A DNA stretch of 64,000 bases from Candidatus Poribacteria bacterium (GCA_028818695.1 JAPPNK010000002.1:76123-140122), one strand, 5' to 3'. Shown: positions 34,372 to 43,754, numbered from the stretch's first letter. Translations and numbers: made by a program. Notes: generated by a model from the sequence alone, not told the origin.

Positions 34372-35058
34372 TTATGGCTCTGTTGTGTCAGGACGGCACA
34401 CTCCAACCCAACCTGGATACGGCAGCCAGCGGTGAACAGCCCGCGCCCTCTCCAGACGCCAACCCGCCTCTAAAAACGCGCCGCGCCACTCCTCCATCGC
34501 GCGGTAGGTCATCGGCTCCGTCTGGCGTATCCCGTAATACTGAACGGCGCTCTTGAGACGCTCCTCCGCCTGCGCGAACCGCAGCTTCCATCGAGGCGAC
34601 GCGGCGGAGTCTTTCACCAAAAGAACGGCGTCTGGACGGGCATGGCAACGCGCCGTTTTCAGAATGTCGATCTGGCTGTCCGGCGAAAAGTAGAGCAGCG
34701 CGTCCGCAAAGATATAACCGCTCCAAGGCGCGTCCGCCGAGCGCAGAGCGTCCCGTATGTCGGCATGTTGAAAGCGCGCGTTCGGCGGAGTACGGCTCGC
34801 CGCCGCCGTTTCGATCCGTTTTTTGGACAGGTCGGCGCCGACGGCGGTTCTATCGGGGCAGCGCGCAAGCCAATGCGTCAACCCGCCATGTCCGCAGCCG
34901 GCGTCCAGCGCATTCCCGTCCGCCGGCAAAAACTCCTCCGCCAGGCGCAGCAGCGGACGCAGCGCCGTCAGCCGCGCCCAGATGAGAGTCCGCGTCCAGA
35001 CCGAAGCCCGCGGATACCGACGGCACACCCAACGGAAGCTCGGCTTCCTACGGCGCAT
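34372..35058 (-). CDS. Class I SAM-dependent methyltransferase, 228 aa
   Basis: Motif I is NALDAGCGHGGLTHWLARC, followed by AVGADLSKKRIETAA (motif II region), ARFQHADIRDAL and IFADALLYFSPDSQIDILKT. Substrate unknown; similar enzymes methylate small molecules. The N-terminal 40 residues are basic with a hydrophobic stretch, perhaps membrane-associated. It starts 18 nt after the msrB stop, so the two are likely one transcript. Confidence 0.82.
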   Translation of the reverse strand: MRRRKPSFRWVCRRYPRASVWTRTLIWARLTALRPLLRLAEEFLPADGNALDAGCGHGGLTHWLARCPDRTAVGADLSKKRIETAAASRTPPNARFQHADIRDALRSADAPWSGYIFADALLYFSPDSQIDILKTARCHARPDAVLLVKDSAASPRWKLRFAQAEERLKSAVQYYGIRQTEPMTYRAMEEWRGAFLEAGWRLERARAVHRWLPYPGWVGVCRPDTTEP

Positions 35059-35076
35059 GGAAAGCCGCAGACCCGC

Positions 35077-35664
35077 TCATTCCTCGCCCGCCTCCTCTGA
35101 GGCAGATTCCTCCGCGCGCGGGCTGAATTTCAACGCGGCAGAATTGATGCAGTAGCGCGTTCCAAGCGGCTCCGGTCCGTCGGGAAACACATGCCCTAAA
35201 TGAGAATCGCAGCGGGCGCATTTCACCTCAAACGTTCCAGGCCATGGCGCCATCGGATCGATCGCTTTATCGATGCTTTTGTCCGCGGTGGGCTTGGTGT
35301 AACTTGGCCAGCCGGTTCTGGAGTCGTATTTGTCGCTGGAGTCGAACAGAACGGCGCCGCACGCCCCGCACAGATACTCCCCGTCCTCTTTATGGTTCCA
35401 GTACTCGCCTGAGAAGGCGCGCTCGGTGGCGCTTTTGCGAAGCACCTGATACGCCAGCGGCGAGAGCTGGGCGCGCCATTCGGCGTCCGTTTTGACCACC
35501 TTCTCCACTTTAGCCGCCGCTGTCGGTTCCGCCGTTTTGATCTCCGCCGCCTTCTCCGTTTCGGCGGAGGGCTTCGTCATCGCCATTTCGCTCTGCTCAG
35601 CTCCGCCGCACGCCAGCGCCCCTATCAGAGCAAGCGGCGCAAGGGCGTATTTCATGCGTTTCAT
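35077..35664 (-). CDS. msrB: Peptide methionine-R-sulfoxide reductase, predicted lipoprotein
   Basis: Repairs Met-R-sulfoxide in proteins. The catalytic region GTRYCINSAALKF and zinc ligands CGAC and CARC are intact, with FSGEYWNHKEDGEYLCGACG and RTGWPSYTKP. The start at 35664 gives MKRMKYALAPLALIGALACG, a signal with lipobox LACG, so the enzyme is probably anchored in the periplasm, with an Ala/Glu/Lys linker before the domain. Most MsrB proteins are cytoplasmic. Confidence 0.92.
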   Translation of the reverse strand: MKRMKYALAPLALIGALACGGAEQSEMAMTKPSAETEKAAEIKTAEPTAAAKVEKVVKTDAEWRAQLSPLAYQVLRKSATERAFSGEYWNHKEDGEYLCGACGAVLFDSSDKYDSRTGWPSYTKPTADKSIDKAIDPMAPWPGTFEVKCARCDSHLGHVFPDGPEPLGTRYCINSAALKFSPRAEESASEEAGEE

Positions 35665-35737
35665 CTGTACCGCTCCGTTCAATGTGGCATACTAACTAAC
35701 GTAAGAACGCATTCCAACACTCTCTGGTGGACATGAA

Positions 35738-37009
35738 TTGAAACGGAAAAAGATCGTTTTTGCAACCTTCGGCACCATGGGCGACGTCCGCCCCTATCTG
35801 GCGGTCGCGGCGGAACTCCAAAAACGCGGGCATGAAACCGTCCTCGGCGGCATGTCGATGCATCGGGAGATGGTCGAGTCGACGGGGACGGCGTTTGCGC
35901 AGATCGCTCCCGACATGGAGCATGTCAAGAACGATCCTGAGGCGGTGCGCAGGCTGATGGCGCCCCGAAAAGGCTCCTTCGTTTTGATGCAAAAGTATGT
36001 CATCCCAGCGACGCGCGAGGCGTTTGCGAGCATGGCGGAATTCGCGTCGGACGCCGATCTGATGGTCGCGCATCCTGTTTCGTTTGCGGCTGCCATGTTT
36101 GCTGAAAAGCATGGGATTCCGTGGGCGTCCACCTCGCTGGCGCCGTTGTCCTTCTTCTCGGTTTATGATCCGCCCGTCATTCCGACGGCGCCGGAGCTGG
36201 CGCGGCTGCGCTTTTTGGGTCCAGGGTTTCACCGGCTGCTGGCGCGTTTCATGCGGCTTTTTGCGAAAGGATGGTCGGCGGAGCTGCGGAAAATACGGCG
36301 GGAGGTCCGCCTGCCCGACAAACGCGGCGACCTGTTCTTCAACAACCGCTACTCCCCGCTCATGACGCTCGCCATGTTCTCGCCGCTGCTCGGAAAACCG
36401 CAGCCCGACTGGCCCCCCAACACGGTCATAACGGGTCTGCCGACGCTGGACAGGGAGAACGACGCGCCGATGGATCCGCAAGTTCAGGCGTTCATGGAGG
36501 AGGGGGAGCCGCCGATTCTGTTCACGCTCGGCTCGGCGGCGTCGCATGGCGCTGGCGATTTCTATCAGGTGAGCGCGGAGGCGGCGCATCGCATCGGGCG
36601 GCGAGCTCTGCTGGCGGGGCAGGCGGAGGGCGGCTCGTTTCCGGGCGAGGCGCATCCGGCGGGGTATGTGCCTTACGCCGAGGCGTTTGAAAAAGCGGCG
36701 GCGGTCGTCCACCATGGAGGCGTCGGGACGACCATGCTGGGGCTGCGCTCTGGAAAGCCGACGCTCATCGTGCCGTTTTCGCATGACCAGCCGGACAACG
36801 CGGCGCGCGCGAAGCGCCTGGGCGTCTCGTTGACTCTGCCGCGTACGCGCTATAACGTAAAGTCGGCTGCGAAGGCGTTGTCCCGTTTGTTGATGGAGCC
36901 GAGTTTCGCCCAACGCGCCGCCGAAGTAGGCGAACAGGTACGTCAAGAAAACGGAGCCGAAACTGCCGCCGACGCGCTGGAGACGCTGCTTGAAGGGAAC
37001 GCAACATGA
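35738..37009 (+). CDS. GT1/GT28-type UDP-glycosyltransferase, 423 aa
   Basis: Begins MKRKKIVFATFGTMGDVRPY (TTG start, no ATG in range), the acceptor domain of GT-B enzymes related to sterol and macrolide glycosyltransferases. The donor domain has ILFTLGSAASHGAGDFYQV, GYVPYAEAFEKAAAVVHHGG and VGTTMLGLRSGKPTLIVPFS HDQPDNA (split motif), matching the UDP-glycosyltransferase signature. The likely acceptor is a lipid or hydrophobic aglycone. Divergent from msrB; overlaps a small ORF by ATGA. Confidence 0.87.
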   Translation: MKRKKIVFATFGTMGDVRPYLAVAAELQKRGHETVLGGMSMHREMVESTGTAFAQIAPDMEHVKNDPEAVRRLMAPRKGSFVLMQKYVIPATREAFASMAEFASDADLMVAHPVSFAAAMFAEKHGIPWASTSLAPLSFFSVYDPPVIPTAPELARLRFLGPGFHRLLARFMRLFAKGWSAELRKIRREVRLPDKRGDLFFNNRYSPLMTLAMFSPLLGKPQPDWPPNTVITGLPTLDRENDAPMDPQVQAFMEEGEPPILFTLGSAASHGAGDFYQVSAEAAHRIGRRALLAGQAEGGSFPGEAHPAGYVPYAEAFEKAAAVVHHGGVGTTMLGLRSGKPTLIVPFSHDQPDNAARAKRLGVSLTLPRTRYNVKSAAKALSRLLMEPSFAQRAAEVGEQVRQENGAETAADALETLLEGNAT

Positions 37010-37269
37010 CGGATGAACAGAAGACTGAGGAGACGCTCGCGGCGGAGATTGCGCTGGAAAAGGCGGCGCCCGCTGAATGGAAAGCGTATCAAGAGACGTT
37101 AGCCAGAGAAATTGCGATCTTAGATAAGATAAATGCCGAGAGTGACGGAAAAATTAATTTCCGCGCGTCGTTTTGGCCGTCCCTGAAGGGAATGTGGAAG
37201 GTAATGATGGGGGGAAGGGTTGTTAAAAAGGCGGCGCCCGTCGAATGGAAAGCGTATAAAGACGCGTAG
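37006..37269 (+). CDS. Small protein with internal duplication, 87 aa
   Basis: Coupled to the glycosyltransferase by a 4-nt ATGA overlap. It has two similar segments, EKAAPAEWKAYQE near residue 18 and KKAAPVEWKAYKDA at the C-terminus, flanking FRASFWPSLKGMWKVMMGG. It could be membrane-peripheral. Function unknown. Confidence 0.6.
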   Translation: MTDEQKTEETLAAEIALEKAAPAEWKAYQETLAREIAILDKINAESDGKINFRASFWPSLKGMWKVMMGGRVVKKAAPVEWKAYKDA

Positions 37270-37433
37270 ATGAGAACGGTTAATGAGAGCTGCCGCGAGA
37301 TGCGAAACAGATTACGAATTGGACGCAGGAAGCGTTAAGAGCTGAGCTTCCGCCTTGAGTTGCGGTGCAGTCTCTACAGACGATGATTTTGCTTTTAGAG
37401 AGCCGCTTTGGAATGCGGAAGCTGTCTGGGAGC

Positions 37434-37500
37434 TCTCTGGATTCCCGCTTGCGCGGGAATGACGACAACGGGCGGCGCGGACGCTTTAGGGTCATAAGCG
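37434..37500. repeat. Family A palindrome plus short repeat shared with 7529-7555
   Basis: CTGGATTCCCGCTTGCGCGG then GAATGACGAC is an inverted family A copy. GGCGCGGACGCTTTAGGGTC follows and recurs after the TPR fragment near 7530. Confidence 0.65.
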
Positions 37501-37506
37501 GAATGG

Positions 37507-39612
37507 TCAGAATTGGCGAAAAGCGCTCCAGTCGAAATTGTGAAAGCTGGCGCGGTATTCGCCCGGCTCAAGCCGCTGCGATTCATCTTCCCAATGGACC
37601 GCCGCGAGGGTTTCAACGTGGAGCGTTCCGTCGCCGCTCGCCCATTCGACTTGGAAGTCGATCGGCTCTTCGGCTCGCAGTTCCGTTTTTCCGTTGACGC
37701 GCAGCTCGCGGAATCCGACGCATTGCATGCCGTCTTCAGAAACGCTGAAGGCGTCCGCATCCATGAAGGTTCCGCGCTCGTTGAAGGCGCCGAAAGCGCA
37801 CCGTTCATCTCCTGCGCGAAAGCGGTTGGCGCCGCCGCGCTCCAGTTGAAGGTTCGGGTCTATCGTGAACAGGAGCGCGTGAACGGCGTCCTCAGCCTGC
37901 CATTCGTCTGGGGCTTGGCCGTCTAAGGCGCAGACGCGCAACCGGCTCGGTCCGCTTTGGACAGCCCATTCATGGCCGGTTTTTTCAAAGACGGCGTCTG
38001 GGTCGGTCGGTTCGCAGAGGCGCGTGAGGGAGGCGGGACGCTGTTCGCCCGTCCATTCGTCCGCAATCAAAATATACCGGTCGAAGCGCCAGAAGACGCG
38101 GCGCGTCCAGGTCTCAAACGCGAGGCGCATATACGCAAAATCGGACAGGTCCGCTTTGCGGAGGAGGCGTCCGCCGCCCGGCTCGTCTGTCCATGCGTCC
38201 GCTTTGAGCCATGCGCGTCCGCGCCAGGAGAGTCGGTTGATCTCCGCCCCGACGGAGAGATATTCGCTGTTCGGGCTAAGGTCCTGCCGCAACGCGGCGC
38301 GCGCCGTTTTTCCTTCAGGGGCGGGAACGGCTGAAATGCGGGGGATATTGCGCGGCTCTTCGGGAATGCGGTCAGGCGTATAGGGGCTTGTCGTCCAGCT
38401 GGCGGCGATGTTGACTTCGTCCGTTTCAAGCCACCGCCGCAGCCACAGCGGCTTGCCGTCGTCTGTAAAGGCTGCTATCTTGGAGAGCAGATTTTGGGCA
38501 TGCGGAGCCGCTTGCTCGCCGGTGAGATGGCGTTTTTCGTTGTCGGCGTCTGCGAGTATCGACTGCGCCATTTCGTTCAACGGAGCCTCGTCCAGCCGTT
38601 CGTAATTTTCCGTCCTGAGCAGGTATGTCATCCATATGTCTAGGACGGCGGGGTCTCTTGTGTCGGGGTCCTTTGTGTTGAATATGCGCTCCACCGCTTT
38701 TTCATGCTGTTGGAACGGATTTTGTCCGTAAAGGCGGTTCAGATGGCTTCCAATGTGGACGACCGCCATCGCCTGCGCGCATGCGGCTTGCGTCAAGGGG
38801 CGGACAGGTTCAAAGGCATTTGCAGCCGCACTGCCTGCGCTCAGGAGCGCTCGGTCGATCTGGAGGCGGAACGGGTCATCGAAATAGGGGCTATCTTGTA
38901 CGAGCGTCCATGCGAGCGCTAGTTTCCATGCGTTTTCGGCGGAGAGGGGGCTGTTAAGGGCGTCGTCTAGCAGGCGGCGCGCCAGTTCCGCCCAGGCGGA
39001 TTGATCCGTTTGATAATGGTAAAAGAGCGCGTCAACGGCGCGTCCAATCTGCGAATCGGGGTCGCTTCCGACCGTTTGGCGGATGCGTTCAAGTTCAGCC
39101 GCGCTTGGAAGGGCGCGCTGGTTTTTTTCAGAGACGCAGAAGTTAAGGCGGCGCAGGTAAAGCGTTTCGCCGCGCTCGACGGTCACCTGTGAAAAGGAGC
39201 GGTGAAGGCCGATGATCGCTTCATGCGTTTGTTGATAGTCGGATCCGCCAATCAGAAGTACGTTTTTGCCGAGTCCGAGAGGGTTTGAAAGCGCGCGTAT
39301 TTCCACGCCGCGCGGGCCGGGATACGCCGCGTCTGTGAAGCATAAGCTCCGCTGGTATAACTTTAGGATCGCCGGGTTGTCTAGAATGCTGCCGAAAAGG
39401 ACGAGGTGGAAATGGGAGAAGTCGTCGTCGGTCAGTTCTTCGGGGACGACTTGGGCAGGTTCGGTTCGCGTGTATTCTCGTACGCGGACGCAGAAACGAT
39501 GCGCAAGTTGGCTCCAGTTCGGCTTGTCTGGAGCCGCGACTTTGCAGTGCGGGCGGGATTCGTCCGCGAGCGGGATCTCGGTCAAGCGGGGGGCGGGCGC
39601 GTCTATTTTCAT
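37507..39612 (-). CDS. Large soluble protein, 701 aa, possibly polysaccharide-lyase-like
   Basis: Not recognised with certainty. Residues ~100-135 (GVEIRALSNPLGLGKNVLLI then GGSDYQQTHEAI) resemble the N-terminal domain of some glycan-active proteins. The middle (~190-400) is helical like an alpha/alpha barrel, and the C-terminal third is beta-rich (RVFWRFDRYILIADEWTGEQ). This helical-plus-beta-sandwich layout recalls heparinase II/III-like proteins, but catalytic residues could not be assigned. No signal peptide. Starts in ATGA overlap with tsaB. Confidence 0.55.
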   Translation of the reverse strand: MKIDAPAPRLTEIPLADESRPHCKVAAPDKPNWSQLAHRFCVRVREYTRTEPAQVVPEELTDDDFSHFHLVLFGSILDNPAILKLYQRSLCFTDAAYPGPRGVEIRALSNPLGLGKNVLLIGGSDYQQTHEAIIGLHRSFSQVTVERGETLYLRRLNFCVSEKNQRALPSAAELERIRQTVGSDPDSQIGRAVDALFYHYQTDQSAWAELARRLLDDALNSPLSAENAWKLALAWTLVQDSPYFDDPFRLQIDRALLSAGSAAANAFEPVRPLTQAACAQAMAVVHIGSHLNRLYGQNPFQQHEKAVERIFNTKDPDTRDPAVLDIWMTYLLRTENYERLDEAPLNEMAQSILADADNEKRHLTGEQAAPHAQNLLSKIAAFTDDGKPLWLRRWLETDEVNIAASWTTSPYTPDRIPEEPRNIPRISAVPAPEGKTARAALRQDLSPNSEYLSVGAEINRLSWRGRAWLKADAWTDEPGGGRLLRKADLSDFAYMRLAFETWTRRVFWRFDRYILIADEWTGEQRPASLTRLCEPTDPDAVFEKTGHEWAVQSGPSRLRVCALDGQAPDEWQAEDAVHALLFTIDPNLQLERGGANRFRAGDERCAFGAFNERGTFMDADAFSVSEDGMQCVGFRELRVNGKTELRAEEPIDFQVEWASGDGTLHVETLAAVHWEDESQRLEPGEYRASFHNFDWSAFRQF

Positions 39613-40316
39613 GAGGCGTCCCTTTTTTGAGCGGACAATTCGGCTTCGGGCTTGCGGATGTAGATCGGCGCGGCGGCGTGAATGTCTCGATACGCTTTGG
39701 GGTTTTGGCTGTAGGCGAGCTCTCCGACGGAGGCGACATCCGCGGGGCTGATCCAGTCGGTTGCGCCGCTGTTGAAACAGGCGAGCTCTCCGAGCGCCGA
39801 CCGAATCTGAGCGCCGTACGTTTCGGCTCCGCTTCCGACAAACAGCGTCTCCGTCTGGACGCTCCTCACCGTCTCTTCGATGGATCGGCAGCGCATCGGT
39901 CCGACCCGTTCCAACTCACAACCGACGGCGGAAGGGCGGTAATGGGCTTCGTACACCTCATTTTTGCGCGCGTCGAACAGGACGCAGACCGGGCGGCGCG
40001 CATACCGATATCGATGCGCCGCCGCGTCCAGAGAGGGGACGCAGACGAGCGGCAGACCGCATGCATACGCCAGAGCCTTCGCGCAGGACATGCCGATGCG
40101 GACGCCCGTGAACGATCCCGGACCCGCCGAAACGCAGACCAGATCCAGCGATTTGGGCGTCCATCCGACAAGCCGCATGAGCGCATCAAGGGCGGGCGTC
40201 AACCTTTCGGCATGGCGCCGCTCCATATCGGCGACCGTCTGCCCGGCGAGCCTGCCGTCTTCTATGAGCGCGGCGCCGCCTGTTTGCGCCGAGGCATCGA
40301 TTCCAAGGACGCGCAT
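39609..40316 (-). CDS. tsaB: tRNA threonylcarbamoyladenosine biosynthesis protein TsaB
   Basis: ASKHA-fold partner of TsaD in t6A37 synthesis. It begins MRVLGIDASAQTGGAALIED, with LVCVSAGPGSFTGVRIGMSC and AKALAYACGLPLVCV, the standard family motifs. 235 aa is normal. Located 2 nt after the DUF362 stop and overlapping the 701-aa gene, so it is embedded in an operon of unrelated genes. Confidence 0.92.
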   Translation of the reverse strand: MRVLGIDASAQTGGAALIEDGRLAGQTVADMERRHAERLTPALDALMRLVGWTPKSLDLVCVSAGPGSFTGVRIGMSCAKALAYACGLPLVCVPSLDAAAHRYRYARRPVCVLFDARKNEVYEAHYRPSAVGCELERVGPMRCRSIEETVRSVQTETLFVGSGAETYGAQIRSALGELACFNSGATDWISPADVASVGELAYSQNPKAYRDIHAAAPIYIRKPEAELSAQKRDAS

Positions 40317-40318
40317 CT

Positions 40319-41524
40319 TTAAGCCCGCGCCCCGTCTAAGATCGACCGGTAAACCGAGTAGGTTTCCAGCTCCTGAGGAAGCGGGACCGCTTTTTTCAAG
40401 TAAAGCCCTTTGTTGCGTTTTCCGCGCTCGCGGGCGATCTGTCCGCGCGATTTCATTTGGTCTAGGCTTGCGCCCGCATGCGCCACTTCCCCGTCGTAGA
40501 GTCCAATGAACTGGTTTGGAAATCGGCGAACGTAGCGCTCCCTGTTTTCTTCAAACAGCTCCGCTTGATCCGCAATGGATCGGCGTATCTCGTCCAGCAG
40601 GCTTGGGTCGTTGTTGCGGTCGGCGAAATAGCCTTCAGCCGTGTGGAGCGGGTCGCCGCGCAGGTCGATCTCTTCCAGCTCCGCCGGTCCGAGACCCCGT
40701 TCCGCCGCCAACTTGACAGGGTTGCGGTCGAAGTGGAAGGGGGAGTCGGGGTAGTCGCCAAGCGGATCGAACCCCATGATGCGCATGGCGACGGCGTCCG
40801 CGGCGATCGTGTTGTTGCCGGCGATGAGCCAACCTGGCTCAACGGCTTCGGCGTTCCACTCGGCGCGCGTCTGTCCGACGATTCCGTCGATGACGCACAG
40901 CGACGGGCGCAAAATCAGCCCCAGATCCGCGATGACGCGCGGCAGGCGGATCGGCGCATGAAGATACCGGCGCGGGCAGCCGTAAGCGCTGGTGGGCGGT
41001 ATCCCGAACAAGTTTTTAAGCGTCAAGGTCGCCCCCGTTGAGAGGTGCGCCTTCATCTTGGCAATGGAGACGACCGCGTCCGCCGCCGCCATTTCTTCGC
41101 TCATCGTATATTCGCGGAACATGAGACCGCCGTCAGGAACCTCAAAGTTGGCGTACGGCTCGTCGTTGTAGTCGACGATCTCGACGTTCAGCCGTTTGAG
41201 CGGCTCGATAATGCCGACCGCCTCCGCCACCTCTTCGCAGCGTATGCCGGTGGAAGCGTCCCCTAGGACGATGCGCGCGTCGGTGCGGCTGCGCAGCCAT
41301 GCCGCAGTCGCTACGACGACGGAGGCGTCCGCCAGCGCGATCTGCCGCCCCCGCTTCAACCGCACATCCTTGATCCCTAAGTTCGATTTGACAGCGATTC
41401 GCTCCATAGAGCCGAACGACGCGGCTAAGCCGTCCATGCTGTCGAGCATGTCGAACAGCGCGGCGCGTATTTTCTCGTCGCTTGCGTCGGAGCCGCAATG
41501 CCTGGCGCTCACAATCGGTTTCAT
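40319..41524 (-). CDS. DUF362-family protein, 401 aa
   Basis: The start at 41524 is chosen because TTGGAGGAG precedes it. Landmarks: RIAVKSNLGIKDVRLKRGRQ, DARIVLGDASTG, ADAVVSIAKMKAHLSTGATL then TLKNLFG, and CVIDGIVGQTRAEWNAEAVE with AADAVAMRIMGFDPLGDYPD, typical of DUF362. Family members often carry ferredoxin-like clusters; none is seen here. Biochemical role unknown. Lies 31 nt after the SLC12-like transporter gene. Confidence 0.8.
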   Translation of the reverse strand: MKPIVSARHCGSDASDEKIRAALFDMLDSMDGLAASFGSMERIAVKSNLGIKDVRLKRGRQIALADASVVVATAAWLRSRTDARIVLGDASTGIRCEEVAEAVGIIEPLKRLNVEIVDYNDEPYANFEVPDGGLMFREYTMSEEMAAADAVVSIAKMKAHLSTGATLTLKNLFGIPPTSAYGCPRRYLHAPIRLPRVIADLGLILRPSLCVIDGIVGQTRAEWNAEAVEPGWLIAGNNTIAADAVAMRIMGFDPLGDYPDSPFHFDRNPVKLAAERGLGPAELEEIDLRGDPLHTAEGYFADRNNDPSLLDEIRRSIADQAELFEENRERYVRRFPNQFIGLYDGEVAHAGASLDQMKSRGQIARERGKRNKGLYLKKAVPLPQELETYSVYRSILDGARA

Positions 41525-41555
41525 CGTCTCCTCCAATTTCGTTCCTGTCCGCGCG

Positions 41556-43754
41556 TCAGGCGTCCAGCTGCATTCCGCCGGCGCTTCTGACAAACGCGAC
41601 CGTTTTCAATCCTCTCGTCAATCCGTTCATCTGCTCTACATCCTGCTCGTCGGCGTTGTCGATGCGCGGGAATCCGACGAAGGTGAGCGAAGAGTCTCTC
41701 GACTCGCGCCGCAGAGCCGCTCCAATATCGCTTGAAATGACGACGACCGGCTCCGCCTCAATGCGCGCCAACTTGGACAGCTCCCTTAGATTCTGGAACG
41801 TCGCTTCGCGCTCCGATTCATCCGCCGCGACTCGAATCAGCCGAATGGGGCGCGCCCTCCATTCGGAGCTCTGCGTCAAGAGATGCGCTAAAAGCAGCAT
41901 GAGCGACCCGTTCGCGCCGCCGCTCCACCACACATCGACCGGCCCGTCGGGCGCCTGCCAGGGATCTCCGTTTTCTTCATACCGCATGGCGACGACGCTG
42001 CAGTCCAGCTGCGTCACCGTTTGCAGCGTTCGGCAGAGCGTCTGCGCCGTCTCTGAGGTGAGATCGTTCGGCCACTGAATGAGCGTCGTATTCGGACGAA
42101 TGCCGCCAATGCCGTGGCACTGCGCCAAGGAACGGATGCCTTCGTCAATGTCCGGCGACACCACCGCGACGGTGAAGGCGGAAACGCCCTGATCATGTAT
42201 GAATTTGCGCAGCTCCTGCTCCTGAATGTCTCGGCTGCGCATCCAGCGGTTCGGGTCGCCGACGATGATCTGCGCCAGCGACAGAATGCCCCGATTGCAC
42301 GCAAACCAGTGGCCGTACGCCGCCAGCTTCCGCTGATCCCACTCCCCGCTCATCGGCGCAAGGATCGTCGGACGCCAATTCTTCGGATGGTATTTGACCT
42401 CTTCCAGCCTGAGCAGGTTTCGGCGGGCGCGTTCATACATTCCGCCGCTCTGAACGTCGCCCCAATGCCATTCGATCTCATGCCGGCGGATGAGCCAGTA
42501 GATCGCCGCCATGAGCGCGATGGAGATGACCGCCCAGACCGGATCGACCAGAAACATGACGACGGCGCAGCTGGCGGCTCCGAGCAGAGCTGTCGACCAG
42601 TGCGAAAAACGGAAGCGGGGGCGGTAACTTGGGTTGCGGGCAAACGCTTCGCTGAAGGTGGCGAAGTTCAAAACCCCGTAAGTGATCAGAAAAAACATCG
42701 TGATGACGGGGGCGATCGCGTTCAAGTCGCCGACCATGACGCCAATCTGAGCGATGACAAAGGTCAAAAGGATCGCGCGGCGAGGTTCGTTCGCCTTTCC
42801 GCTTCCTCGACCAAAGAAACGGAGAACGCGGAACACATCGTCCACTCCGAACTGCTGCAGAATTCGCGGGGCGCCCATCATGCTTCCCAGCGCCGACGAG
42901 CTTGTCGCCGCCAACGCCCCCGCCGTGATGAGCGCTCCCCACTGCGCCAGCTCCGACATCGCGCGGTTTCCTTCTGCCAGATTCTGCAGAGGAAGCGCTC
43001 CCGCCATCATGACGACGAGGCTCACATAGACAACCGTCGTGACGCCGATGGCGAGCAGCGTTCCGCGCGGTATGGAACGTCCAGGGTCGCGCAGGTCTCC
43101 AGACATGTTTGCGCCCGCCATGATTCCCGTTACAGCGGGAAAGAAGATGGCGAATACGGAGAAGAAATTCTCCCCCTCCGAGAAGTTCGTCCCCAGATTT
43201 TCGCGCATCGTTTGAAAACTGAGATCCGGAACGACTCCGATCGTGAAGGAGGCGAGCGACAAGCCGAGCGTCGCCAGAATAAAATACTGAAGGCGGATCG
43301 TCCAGCCTGCGCCGATGAATACGCAGATCAGAACGACGATATGAACGGCGGTTGCAATCTGCTTTTCGGTGAACCGATCCGCTAGAGCTGGGACGGAGCT
43401 GCGCAGCTCCTCGGAGAAGCCGACAACATACATGGCGACCGAAACCGCCTGCGCCAGAAAGAAGACAATGCCGATGGCGGAGCCGAATTCAACGCCGAGG
43501 CTGCGCGATATGAGAAAATAGGCGCCGCCTCCGCCGACGCGGATATTGGTTGAAATCGCAGAGAGCGACAACGCTGTTAAAAGCGTGATCGTCGAACTCA
43601 AGAGAACGATTCCAGCCGCGCGAAGCATTCCCGCCTCCCCGACGCAGTTGCCGAGGCGCAGGAACATGATGACGCCCAGGATGGTCAAAACGCATGGGGT
43701 GAAGACTCCCCCGAAGGTTCCGAACCGCCCTGGCGTCTTTCGGTCGGCGGGCAT
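41556..43754 (-). CDS. SLC12-type cation-chloride cotransporter homologue, 732 aa
   Basis: APC-superfamily transporter. TM1 is GVFTPCVLTILGVIMFLRLG then NCVGEAG, matching the SLC12 (NKCC/KCC) signature. About 12 TM segments reach residue ~410; IMAGANMSGDLRDPGRSIPRG is a conserved SLC12 loop. A soluble C-terminal domain (~430-732) has PMSGEWDQRKLAAYGHWFAC and VDVWWSGGANGSLMLLLAHL, also as in eukaryotic SLC12. Likely couples Cl- with Na+/K+. AAAGGA precedes the ATG. First gene of a four-gene minus-strand unit. Confidence 0.87.
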   Translation of the reverse strand: MPADRKTPGRFGTFGGVFTPCVLTILGVIMFLRLGNCVGEAGMLRAAGIVLLSSTITLLTALSLSAISTNIRVGGGGAYFLISRSLGVEFGSAIGIVFFLAQAVSVAMYVVGFSEELRSSVPALADRFTEKQIATAVHIVVLICVFIGAGWTIRLQYFILATLGLSLASFTIGVVPDLSFQTMRENLGTNFSEGENFFSVFAIFFPAVTGIMAGANMSGDLRDPGRSIPRGTLLAIGVTTVVYVSLVVMMAGALPLQNLAEGNRAMSELAQWGALITAGALAATSSSALGSMMGAPRILQQFGVDDVFRVLRFFGRGSGKANEPRRAILLTFVIAQIGVMVGDLNAIAPVITMFFLITYGVLNFATFSEAFARNPSYRPRFRFSHWSTALLGAASCAVVMFLVDPVWAVISIALMAAIYWLIRRHEIEWHWGDVQSGGMYERARRNLLRLEEVKYHPKNWRPTILAPMSGEWDQRKLAAYGHWFACNRGILSLAQIIVGDPNRWMRSRDIQEQELRKFIHDQGVSAFTVAVVSPDIDEGIRSLAQCHGIGGIRPNTTLIQWPNDLTSETAQTLCRTLQTVTQLDCSVVAMRYEENGDPWQAPDGPVDVWWSGGANGSLMLLLAHLLTQSSEWRARPIRLIRVAADESEREATFQNLRELSKLARIEAEPVVVISSDIGAALRRESRDSSLTFVGFPRIDNADEQDVEQMNGLTRGLKTVAFVRSAGGMQLDA

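Noticed and set aside
35696-36946. Minus-strand 416-codon frame
   Set aside because: It is antisense to the UDP-glycosyltransferase and rich in Arg/His/Gln without protein features.
42114-43385. Plus-strand 423-codon frame
   Set aside because: It is antisense to the SLC12-like transporter and dominated by Arg, Asp and Gln; no ribosome site.
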